From Antarcticirhabdus aurantiaca (lineage in GTDB: Bacteria; Pseudomonadota; Alphaproteobacteria; Rhizobiales; Rhizobiaceae), in the NCBI RefSeq assembly GCF_009765365.1, contig NZ_VTOM01000005.1:1-64000 (forward strand): a DNA stretch of 64,000 nucleotides, given 5' to 3'. Both the position numbers and the translations under genes were made by a program. Below the pieces are notes generated by a model. It was given only the letters and a program-made list of their open reading frames with translations, was not told where the DNA came from and searched no databases. Below, piece by piece: positions 31,384 to 38,473 of this stretch. How positions within the stretch are numbered: the stretch's first letter is position 1; each line of letters begins with the position of its first letter.

Positions 31384-31874
31384 GCGGCGTCGAGAACGAG
31401 GACGACGGCGAGGCCGAGGGCGAGGTGCGGCCCGAAGCGCAGCCGCGTCGCCCGGCCGACCGGCCGCCCGGCGACGCGCAGAACCGCGACCTGCAGGAGA
31501 GCCGCGACGCAGGCAAGGAGAAGCGCCAGGAACAGGCCCGACAGGCCGAGCCAGAGCGTTCCGGCGGCCAGCAGCTTCACGTCGCCGAGCCCGAGCCCGA
31601 CCGTGCCGCGCCGTCGCCGGTGCAGCGCGCGCAGGGCGAGGAGCAGCCCGCCGACGAGCCCCGCGTCGAGGAGCCGGGAGGCCAGAAGCGGTACGCCCCC
31701 CGGCAGGACCGCGGCGAGAAGGCCGAGCGCGGCGATCGCCGCGTTGCAGGCGTTCGGGATGATCCCGCGCTGCGCGTCCGAAAGCGCCGCCCACAGGAGG
31801 AGGCACAGGAAAAGCGCGAGAAGCAGCGGCGGGGTCGCGGGGCCGTCCGGACCGAGCGAGGCGCCGTACTCCAT
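31371..31874 (-). CDS. gspO: Type IV prepilin peptidase (short form, A24 family)
   Basis: This 167-residue membrane protease holds both catalytic Asp motifs of the A24 aspartic prepilin peptidases, LSDAQRGIIPN (first Asp) and GLGLGDVKLL (GxGD, second Asp), within about five membrane helices. It lacks the N-terminal methyltransferase domain and its zinc cysteines found in GspO/PilD, so it is the compact form, as in CpaA/TadV-like enzymes. It should cleave the pseudopilins G-K encoded around it. Methylation of the new N-termini would need another enzyme or is absent. It is transcribed opposite to gspK and gspG. Confidence 0.85.
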   Translation of the reverse strand: MEYGASLGPDGPATPPLLLALFLCLLLWAALSDAQRGIIPNACNAAIAALGLLAAVLPGGVPLLASRLLDAGLVGGLLLALRALHRRRRGTVGLGLGDVKLLAAGTLWLGLSGLFLALLLACVAALLQVAVLRVAGRPVGRATRLRFGPHLALGLAVVLVLDAAYFA

Positions 31875-32018
31875 GATCCCTCCTCAACCGCAACCCGGGC
31901 GTGGGGCGCTTTACCAGATCGCAAGCGCGCAGCGGTAGCGTCGTGGCCACAGACGTTCACGCGCCGCCGCGCCTCGTGCCCGCAGGCGGCTGGGTGCGCG
32001 GGCACCGGAGGTTCAACC

Positions 32019-32489
32019 ATGACGGGATACGCGACGAACGGGGCCGCGACGGGGGCGAGCAAGGCGCCCGGCCGCGCTTCGGAAGGCGAGACCGAGGCTG
32101 GATTCACGCTCGTCGAACTTCTCGTGGTTCTCGCGATCATCGCCCTGGTCGCGACCCTCGTCGGCCCGCGCGTCCTCGGCTATGTCGGCGCGGCCAAGGC
32201 GGACACCGCCTCGGTCCAGGTCCGCAACATTTCCAGCGCCCTCGAGCTCTACTTCCTCGATACGGGCAGCTATCCCGACCCGGTGGCGGGCCTCTCCGCC
32301 CTCGTGGAGAACCGCGGCGCGCCGAACTGGAACGGGCCCTATCTCAAGAACGCCTCGGGCCTCGCCGATCCCTGGGGCCGCGCCTATGCCTACGAGAGCA
32401 CGGGCGTGACCTATCGCGTGACCTCGCTCGGCCGCGACGGCCAGCCGGGCGGCGAGGGCGAAGACGCGGACATCGCCTCCGCCAACTGA
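32019..32489 (+). CDS. gspG: Type II secretion major pseudopilin GspG
   Basis: This 156-residue major pseudopilin is preceded by GGAGG seven bases before the ATG. The leader is unusually long (about 28 residues, MTGYATNGAATG onward) before the classical site TEAG|FTLVELLVVLAIIALVATLVGP. The C-terminal GspG signature is complete: GSYPDPVAGLSALV, WNGPYLKNASGLADPWGRAY, YRVTSLGRDGQPGGEGEDADI, which includes the calcium-site Asp residues. It is separated from the E-K operon by the divergent peptidase gene and has its own upstream region (31875-32018). Confidence 0.95.
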   Translation: MTGYATNGAATGASKAPGRASEGETEAGFTLVELLVVLAIIALVATLVGPRVLGYVGAAKADTASVQVRNISSALELYFLDTGSYPDPVAGLSALVENRGAPNWNGPYLKNASGLADPWGRAYAYESTGVTYRVTSLGRDGQPGGEGEDADIASAN

Positions 32490-32602
32490 CGGCGCCGGGC
32501 ATCATCGAGAGGATTATCGGCGGCGGCGCTCGGCCTTGTGCGGCGCATCGCCGAAGGTCTCCAAGCGGGAACGAGATCCTTCGGGGCGTCGTTCGCGGCC
32601 AC

Positions 32603-33199
32603 ATGGCGAATGAACCAAGCTCCGTGGGCGACATCTTCGACGCGATCGACGAGGCGGCGAACGAGACGTCCGAAGTCTCCCTTGAGGACCTGACGGAAAG
32701 CTTCGGAAACCGAAGCTACGGCCCGTTTCTCCTCGTGCCGGCTCTCATCGAGATGTCGCCCATCGGCGGCGTGCCCGGCGTGCCCACCGTCCTGGCGCTG
32801 ATCATCGGCCTCTTCGCGGTGCAGATCGTCGCCGGGCGCGGGACGCTCTGGCTCCCCGGCTTCCTCCGGCGGGCGTCCGTCTCCTCCGACAGGATGCGCG
32901 GCGCGACCTCGAAGATGCGGCCCGTGGCGAGGTGGATGGACCGCTGGTTCCACGGCCGCTTGAAGGCGCTGGTCACGCCCGTCTCGATGAAGGTCGCGGC
33001 GCTCGCCTGCATCGTGCTCGCCGCGACGGTTCCGTTCCTGGAGCTCATCCCCTTCGCCAGCACCGCGCCGATGGTCGCGGTCGCGGCGTTCGGCCTGGCG
33101 ATCCTGGTGCGCGACGGCCTCCTGATGGGAGCCGCCTATCTGCTCACGATCGGCGCCTTCGCGGTCGGGATCGGCATCCTCGCGGGCGGCGGGGGCTGA
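32603..33199 (+). CDS. ExoD-family membrane protein
   Basis: This 198-residue inner-membrane protein belongs to the ExoD family, named after a rhizobial protein needed for exopolysaccharide production and alkali tolerance. The family core is visible: YGPFLLVPALIEMSPIGGVPG followed by VLALIIGLFAVQIVAGR and LWLPGFLRR, then three more hydrophobic segments. The biochemical role is unknown. It stands alone, 113 bases after gspG, with no sign that it belongs to the secretion cluster. Confidence 0.85.
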   Translation: MANEPSSVGDIFDAIDEAANETSEVSLEDLTESFGNRSYGPFLLVPALIEMSPIGGVPGVPTVLALIIGLFAVQIVAGRGTLWLPGFLRRASVSSDRMRGATSKMRPVARWMDRWFHGRLKALVTPVSMKVAALACIVLAATVPFLELIPFASTAPMVAVAAFGLAILVRDGLLMGAAYLLTIGAFAVGIGILAGGGG

Positions 33200-33230
33200 C
33201 GATTGCTCGCGGACGCGCGCCCCGGCCCGT

Positions 33231-33494
33231 CTACCAGCCGCGGCCGATGCCGACGCCGAGCCCGATGCCGACGCCGCGGCCGTAGAACCCGTCGCCGTAG
33301 AGGCTGGCCCGCCGGTCGGCCTGGCGGTTGAGGTCGATCCGCTGCAGGCATTCCGCGAAGGCCGAGGTGCCCGGGCGGAAGCCGTAGCCGCGGCAGGTGC
33401 GCTCGTCCATGGCGCGCAGCTCCTGCGGAGACAGGGTCGCGCAGCCCGACGCCAGGAGAGCGAGGATCGAGACGAGGACGAGTTTGCCGGACAT
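33231..33494 (-). CDS. Small lipoprotein
   Basis: This 87-residue protein has a lipoprotein signal (LVSILALLASGC) with the modified Cys at position 18. The mature part is short and charged (LSPQELRAMDERTC, GTSAFAECLQRIDLNRQADRRASL), ending in a Gly-rich tail (GRGVGIGLGVGIGRGW). A Cys in CRGYGF and one in ECLQ could pair. Similar small lipoproteins are common in Hyphomicrobiales and have no known function. Confidence 0.7.
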   Translation of the reverse strand: MSGKLVLVSILALLASGCATLSPQELRAMDERTCRGYGFRPGTSAFAECLQRIDLNRQADRRASLYGDGFYGRGVGIGLGVGIGRGW

Positions 33495-33661
33495 GGTGGA
33501 TCTCGGTCGTGCGGGACGGGAGGTGACGACCACCAACGCTTCGGCGGCCGGCTCGGGTTCCGCGACGGCGCGAGGCCGGGGCCGGCTCGCCCGGTCGAAG
33601 CGCCGGCTCCCGGCCGCGCGGATCACGAACCGCCCGACGCTCTCCGTCGAGCCTCCCACGG

Positions 33662-33877
33662 TCAAGACGTCGTTGCCGGGTGGCGGCGGACATAGCCGCA
33701 CGACACGGCGCCGGCCAGGCGGTCGACCTCGCGTTCGAGCCAGGCGTTTCGCAGGAGCAGTTCCCAGACGGCCTCGCGCATGTCGCCCCCGCAGGCCGCC
33801 GCGGCGGCCTCGACGCTGGCCTCGAAGTCGGCGTTGGTGGACGCGCGCGGGCTCGGGCAGGTGGGGGCGGATGACAT
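33662..33877 (-). CDS. Small hypothetical protein (71 residues)
   Basis: The ATG at 33877 has AGGAG eight bases upstream and gives MSSAPTCPS; an upstream ATG at 33910 lacks such a site. The protein is soluble and helical (ASVEAAAAACGGDMREAVWELLLRNAWLEREVDRL), with Cys in ACGGD and SCGYVRR. Short proteins with an ACGGD-x-R-A core are frequent in this bacterial group, function unknown. Confidence 0.6.
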   Translation of the reverse strand: MSSAPTCPSPRASTNADFEASVEAAAAACGGDMREAVWELLLRNAWLEREVDRLAGAVSCGYVRRHPATTS

Positions 33878-34096
33878 GATCGAGGCTCCTGATTCGGGTG
33901 TCCGGATCATGCCACGCGAAGCTTACGCGTTCATGTCTTGTTCTTGTCATTTCGACGACGGCGGGTCGCAGGGCCGCGAATGCGCGGCCACGCCGGCGAG
34001 CCCGAAAAGCTGAACGGAACCTGAACCGGCCGGTTCAGGAGGGCGACGGGGGCCGCCCGCTAGAACGACGTCATCACCGACCAACAGGAGACGGAG

Positions 34097-34588
34097 ATGA
34101 CCATCAGCAACGACCCGTCCGGCACGCCCGCGACGGAGCCGGACGCGGCCCGGCGCGGCCTCCTCCACCCGGCGCGCCGCCGCCGCACCGCCACCGCCGC
34201 CCTTACCGGCGCGGCGCTTCTCGCGATCGGGGCGGGAGCCGGCGCGGCCGGCTGGAGCGCCCTCCAACCCGAGCCCGCCACCTTCGATCCGGCTCTGGGC
34301 GCCACCCCGGTCGCTCAGCTGAACGAGGGCGAGCGGGTCGAACTCCAGGGACGGGTCGCCGAAATCTTCGGCAACAAGTTCGTCCTGGAAGACGCCACCG
34401 GCCGCGCCCTGGTCGAGACCGGGCGCCGCGGCGAAGGCGGACAGCTGGTCGCGGCCGGCGAGACCGTCACCGTGCAGGGACGCTTCGAGAAGGGGTCCCT
34501 GCGCGCCGGCTCGCTCCAGCGCGCCGACGGCGCCGTCGAGGAGCTGCGACCGGCCCCGCCGCCGCGTCCCCCGCACGAGCGGCCCTGA
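34097..34588 (+). CDS. Periplasmic OB-fold (YdeI/YgiW-like) protein
   Basis: This 163-residue protein is preceded by AGGAGACGGAG directly before the ATG. A basic N-terminus and one membrane or signal segment (ALTGAALLAIGAGAGAAGW) are followed by a beta-barrel domain (70-150) of the bacterial OB-fold type: GERVELQGRVAEIFGNKFVLEDATG, then ETVTVQGRF. YgiW/YdeI proteins of this kind bind small ligands and often neighbour QseBC-like two-component genes. Here an OmpR-type regulator and kinase follow. The stress or ligand role is inferred. The Pro/Arg-rich end is probably flexible. Confidence 0.7.
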   Translation: MTISNDPSGTPATEPDAARRGLLHPARRRRTATAALTGAALLAIGAGAGAAGWSALQPEPATFDPALGATPVAQLNEGERVELQGRVAEIFGNKFVLEDATGRALVETGRRGEGGQLVAAGETVTVQGRFEKGSLRAGSLQRADGAVEELRPAPPPRPPHERP

Positions 34589-34648
34589 TCCCTTTTCTTC
34601 CCATTGATCGACCCCCGCGCGCCCGGCGCGCTTTCAAGGAGACCGACC

Positions 34649-35026
34649 ATGAAGACCCTCGTTATCGCCGCCTCGATGTTCTCGCTGCTCGCGGGCGCCG
34701 CCTTCGCGCAGGATTCGGCCGCCGCTCCGCCGCCCCCGCCCGCTGCGGCCGGCGCCGCCGATCCCGGCATGGCCCCGCCGCCGCCCGAAGGCCCGCGCGG
34801 CGGCCCGAAGGGTGGCGAGCGCGGTGATCGCGGCGAGCGCGGCGGACCGGGCCCGCGGGCGGACCGCGACGGCCCGCCGCCCCCGCCGCCCTCCAAGGCA
34901 GGGCATATCCGGGTCGATCTCGGCGAAGGCCGCGGCATCGACGTGAAGTGCCCGGACGACGAGCCGATGAAGGCCTGTGCCGACCTCGCGAGCGCGCTTC
35001 TCGACCGCGTCGCGCCGCGCGGTTGA
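34649..35026 (+). CDS. Secreted Pro/Gly-rich protein
   Basis: The product is 125 residues with AAGGAGACC before the ATG. A signal peptide (LVIAASMFSLLAGAAFA) is followed by a Pro/Ala-rich stretch and a low-complexity Gly-Arg-Asp region (GPRGGPKGGERGDRGERGG), similar to collagen-like repeats. A short folded end (HIRVDLGEGRGIDVKCP, MKACADLASALLDRV) has two Cys that may pair. It lies between the OB-fold gene and the two-component regulator on the same strand and probably belongs to one stress-related unit. Function unknown. Confidence 0.7.
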   Translation: MKTLVIAASMFSLLAGAAFAQDSAAAPPPPPAAAGAADPGMAPPPPEGPRGGPKGGERGDRGERGGPGPRADRDGPPPPPPSKAGHIRVDLGEGRGIDVKCPDDEPMKACADLASALLDRVAPRG

Positions 35027-35073
35027 GCCTCCCGCCTCCCGCCGTCGGGACGCAAGCCTAGATAGATGATCCC

Positions 35074-35100
35074 GGCCGGCCGCGTGCTTCGCGGCCGGCC
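35074..35100 (+). terminator. GC-rich hairpin before the response-regulator gene
   Basis: A perfect 11-base stem, GGCCGGCCGCG (35074-35084) and CGCGGCCGGCC (35090-35100), with a TGCTT loop lies between the Pro/Gly-rich protein gene and the regulator. There is no T run. It could end the upstream transcript or reduce read-through into the regulator gene, whose start is 29 bases further on. Confidence 0.5.
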
Positions 35101-35128
35101 ATCCCGTTCGTTTCGGATCGTGTCGCCC

Positions 35129-35797
35129 ATGCGCGTGCTTCTTGTCGAAGACGATCGTGTCCTGTCGGAGGGCATCGCCCGTCACCTCCGCCAGGAGAAC
35201 TTCGCCGTCGACGTGGCGCGCGACGGCGAGGACGCCGCCCATCTCGGCGAAACCGAGCTCTACGACGCCGCCGTTCTCGACCTCGGCCTGCCCAAGCGCG
35301 ACGGCGTTTCGGTGCTGAAGGGCTGGCGTGCCGCCGGGCGCCGGCTGCCCGTCCTCATCCTCACCGCGCGCGACGGCTGGTCGGACAAGGTCGAGGGCTT
35401 CAAGGCCGGCGCCGACGACTACCTGACCAAGCCCTTCCGCATCGAGGAGGTGGTGATGCGCCTGCGCGCGCTGGTGCGGCGCGCCTCCGGCCATGCCGAG
35501 GCGCGGATCCGCTGCGGGCCGCTCGCCTTCGACGCGCAGCTCGGCACCTTCGAGCTCGACGGCTTGCCCTTGAAGCTGACGGCCTTCGAGTGGCGCGTCC
35601 TGTCCGCCCTTGCCCTCCGGCACGGCGCCGTCGTGGAACGCGCCGAACTGATCGAGCGGGTCTACGAGATGAACGCCGACGTCGATTCCAATTCGATCGA
35701 GGTGATCGTCGGCCGGCTCCGGCGCAAGATCGGCGCCGCCATGATCGAGACGGTGCGCGGGCGGGGCTATCGCTTGGCGGCGGACGGCGCGGAATGA
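35129..35797 (+). CDS. OmpR-family two-component response regulator
   Basis: This 222-residue regulator has a receiver domain with D10/D11-type acidic residues (LLVEDDRVL), phospho-acceptor Asp in AAVLDLGLPKRDG, Thr in LILTARD and Lys in YLTKPF. The DNA-binding domain is winged helix (about 125-220) with LTAFEWRVLSALALRHGAVV and VIVGRLRRKIG, RGRGYRLA. The family resembles PhoP/QseB. The ATG at 35129 is the normal start for this family. It overlaps the kinase gene by four bases, so the two form a pair. Confidence 0.92.
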   Translation: MRVLLVEDDRVLSEGIARHLRQENFAVDVARDGEDAAHLGETELYDAAVLDLGLPKRDGVSVLKGWRAAGRRLPVLILTARDGWSDKVEGFKAGADDYLTKPFRIEEVVMRLRALVRRASGHAEARIRCGPLAFDAQLGTFELDGLPLKLTAFEWRVLSALALRHGAVVERAELIERVYEMNADVDSNSIEVIVGRLRRKIGAAMIETVRGRGYRLAADGAE

Positions 35798-37149
35798 GGC
35801 TTCTGCCGCGCTCCTTGTTCGGGCGCATGCTGGGGCTCGCGGCGCTGACGACGCTCGCCGCCCTCGTCTTCGCGGCCCTCGCGATCGGGCAGGTGCTGGA
35901 GCGCTTCGTGGTCGACGGCCTCGACCGCCGGCTCGACGCGCAGATCACCGTTCTCGCCCGCGCCCTGCGCCCGGACGGCTCGCTCGACCCGGCGCGCGCC
36001 TTCGACCTTCCCGACTTCGCCGATCCGGACGCCGGCTGGCGCTGGCTGGTCGACGCGCCGGACGGCCGGCGCTGGGAGAGCGGCGAGGGGCTCGACCTCC
36101 CGCCGCCCGATGCCCGCCGCCGGCCGCCCGGACGCCGCCGCGAGGGCGCGCCCGAGCCGCGCCCCGGCGAGGGAACCGACGCCTCCGGGCAGCCGCTCCA
36201 TTATCGCGAGCTCGTCCTGCCCCGGCCCGGCGGCGCGACGCGGATCGTCGCGGCGGCGCCGCGCGAGGTCGTGGAAGGCCCGTTGCGCGAGGCGGCGATG
36301 CCGCTTCTCCTGTCGCTGGCGCTTCTGGGCGCCGCTTTGGCGGGGGCGGCCTATCTCCAGCTTCGCCTCGGCCTCAGGCCCCTCGGCGCGCTGCGCGAGG
36401 CCGTGGCGGGCGTGCGGGCCGGCGGATTGCGCCACGTTCCCGCCGATCAGCCCTCCGAGATTCGGCCCCTGGCGGAGGAGCTGAACGCCCTGATCGATCA
36501 GAACGAGGCGGGCCTCGCCAATGCGCGCCGCCACGTCGCCAACCTCGCCCACGGCCTGAAGACGCCGCTCGCCGCGCTGCAGCTCCGGCTCGCCGAGCCC
36601 GGCCGCGACGCCGACGGGAGCCTGGCCGCGGGCTTGTCCGACATCGACCGGCGGATCCGCCACCACCTCGCCCGCGCCCGCGCGGCGCATCTGGGCGAGG
36701 CGACGGGTCGGCGGACCGCCCTGCGCCCGGCGCTGAGCGATCTCGTCGCCGTCATGACCAAGATCCATGCCGAACGCGCCGTCCAGGCCGACCTCGGAAT
36801 TCCCGAGGACATCGAGGTCGCCGTCGAGGCGCAGGACCTCGACGAGCTCTTCGGCAACATCCTCGACAACGCCTTCCGACACGCCCGCTCGCGCGTCGCG
36901 GTGACGGCGTCGCGCATCGACCGGCTCGTCCGGGTGACGGTGGAGGACGATGGTCCGGGCCTCACCGGCGCGCAGCAGGCCCTCACGCTCCTGCCCGGCC
37001 AGCGGCTCGACGAGGCCGGCGACGGCCACGGCTTCGGCCTGCCGATCGCGCAGGAGATCGCCGAGATGAACGGCGGCGGGCTCGCGCTTTCCACCGCCGC
37101 GTCCGGCGGCCTCGCGGTGTCGATCCACCTGCCGCTCGCCAGGGGCTGA
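35794..37149 (+). CDS. Sensor histidine kinase partner of the OmpR-type regulator
   Basis: This 451-residue kinase has two membrane helices (about 11-33 and 169-190) flanking a periplasmic sensor that is rich in Pro/Arg and acidic residues (SGEGLDLPPPDARRRPPG). A HAMP-like linker leads to the H box NLAHGLKTPLAAL, the N box DNAFRHARSRV, G1 box VEDDGPGL and G2 box GHGFGLPIAQEI. The architecture is PhoQ/QseC-like. The ATGA overlap with the regulator shows they are made together. The signal is unknown; nearby periplasmic proteins suggest an envelope stress. Confidence 0.9.
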   Translation: MRLLPRSLFGRMLGLAALTTLAALVFAALAIGQVLERFVVDGLDRRLDAQITVLARALRPDGSLDPARAFDLPDFADPDAGWRWLVDAPDGRRWESGEGLDLPPPDARRRPPGRRREGAPEPRPGEGTDASGQPLHYRELVLPRPGGATRIVAAAPREVVEGPLREAAMPLLLSLALLGAALAGAAYLQLRLGLRPLGALREAVAGVRAGGLRHVPADQPSEIRPLAEELNALIDQNEAGLANARRHVANLAHGLKTPLAALQLRLAEPGRDADGSLAAGLSDIDRRIRHHLARARAAHLGEATGRRTALRPALSDLVAVMTKIHAERAVQADLGIPEDIEVAVEAQDLDELFGNILDNAFRHARSRVAVTASRIDRLVRVTVEDDGPGLTGAQQALTLLPGQRLDEAGDGHGFGLPIAQEIAEMNGGGLALSTAASGGLAVSIHLPLARG

Positions 37150-37447
37150 TCCGAGGGGCGCGAGCGATGCCGATCGCGCCGATCGAAGATCTGATTAGAT
37201 ACGACACCAAAATCACGAGATATTTGCTGTCGGATCTTCGTTCTCGCCAAATATTCCCTGGCCGGAGACCTCGTCTCTTCGCCATCGATTACGATCAAGC
37301 GCGACCAGAAGAAGTGGAGGAGGCGATGATGCATCGTCCGCCGCCGCCTGCGGCTTTGCTCTTTTTTCCTCTCACCGTTCCCCGTCGCGCGCCATCGACG
37401 CGGCGACGCGCGGGTTCTCGGCAGGCGGAAGCGCCGGGGGCCGGGGC
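37150..37447. promoter_or_regulatory. AT-richer upstream region of the exporter operon
   Basis: Nearly 300 bases with markedly AT-rich sequence at 37185-37260 (GATTAGATACGACACC, ATATTTGCTG, AAATATTCCC), a likely promoter area. A 94-codon frame crosses it and ends on the start codon of the next gene, but its sequence is not protein-like and I do not annotate it. Confidence 0.4.
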
Positions 37448-38473
37448 ATGAGCCGCACCGGGCGCTTCTGCGCGGGTCTCGCGCTCCTCGTCCTCGCCCT
37501 CGTCGCATCCGCGGCCGCTCCGCCGTCGGAAGCGGTGGCGCAGTCGCGCCTGATGGACCTGATCAACCGGCTGCGCGGCCAGACGATGCCGGAGGGGATC
37601 GCCAAGTCCAACGGCCGCATCGAGGCGACCCAGATCGACGTCGCTTCCAAGTATGCGGGCCGGATCTCGGAGCTCCTCGTCGACGAGGGCGACGAGGTCG
37701 CCGCGGGGCAGATCGTCGCCACGATCGCCTCGCCCGAAACGGAAGCGCAGCTGCGCGGCGCGCAGGCCCAGGTCCTGGCGAGCAAGCAGAGCCTCGCGGA
37801 GGCCGAGGCCCTGATCGCCCAGCGCACCAGCGACCTCGCCTTCGCACAGGCCGATTACGAGCGCGGCAAGGAGCTGGTCGACAAGGGCTACATGACCCGG
37901 CAGGTCTTCGATCAGCGCCGGACCAAGGCCGACGCGGCGCAGGCGGCGCTCGACGCGGCGCGGGCGCAGCTGGAGCAGGCGTCGTTCACGGCGGAGAGCG
38001 CCGAGGCCGAGGTCCAGCGGCTGCAGGCCGTGCTGGTCGATCTCGTGCTGCGGGCGCCGCGCGAGGGCCGCGTCCAGTACAGGCTGGCGCGGGAGGGCGA
38101 GGTGGTGGGCGCCGGCACCCGCGTCCTGACGCTGCTCGACCTCGGCGACGTCTACATGACCATCTACCTGCCGGCGGCCGAGGTCGGCCCGCTCGCGCTG
38201 AATGACGAGGCCCGCATCATCCTCGATCCGGTTCCGGAATACGTCGTGCCGGCGACGATCAGCTTCATCGCCGCCGACGCGCAGTTCACGCCCAAGAGCG
38301 TCGAGACCGAGGACGAGCGCGAGAAGCTGAGCTTCCGGGTCAAGCTGCAGATCGACCCGGACGTTCTGAAGACCTATCGCGACCGGGTGAAGACCGGCGT
38401 GCGCGGCCTCGGCTTCGTGCGCACCCGGCCCGGCGTCGCCTGGCCGGCGGACCTTGCCGTGAAGCTGCCATGA
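37448..38473 (+). CDS. HlyD-family periplasmic adaptor of an ABC exporter
   Basis: This 341-residue membrane fusion protein has a signal or anchor segment (GLALLVLALVASAAAP). The biotinyl-lipoyl-like half motifs (VASKYAGRISELLVDEGDEV and the return strand LRAPREGRVQYRLAREGEVV) flank a coiled coil of about 100 residues (ASKQSLAEAEALIAQRTSDL onward). It resembles YhiI/YbhG-type adaptors that work with RbbA/YhhJ or YbhFSR pumps. The stop overlaps the next start as ATGA. Substrate unknown; a multidrug or bulky-lipid exporter is typical. Confidence 0.88.
   Translation: MSRTGRFCAGLALLVLALVASAAAPPSEAVAQSRLMDLINRLRGQTMPEGIAKSNGRIEATQIDVASKYAGRISELLVDEGDEVAAGQIVATIASPETEAQLRGAQAQVLASKQSLAEAEALIAQRTSDLAFAQADYERGKELVDKGYMTRQVFDQRRTKADAAQAALDAARAQLEQASFTAESAEAEVQRLQAVLVDLVLRAPREGRVQYRLAREGEVVGAGTRVLTLLDLGDVYMTIYLPAAEVGPLALNDEARIILDPVPEYVVPATISFIAADAQFTPKSVETEDEREKLSFRVKLQIDPDVLKTYRDRVKTGVRGLGFVRTRPGVAWPADLAVKLP

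Noticed and set aside
37167-37451. A 94-codon frame ending on the start codon of the HlyD gene (ATGA overlap).
   Set aside because: It has no ribosome binding site. Its second half is Pro/Arg-rich low-complexity sequence, and it spans the AT-rich likely promoter; the overlap appears accidental.
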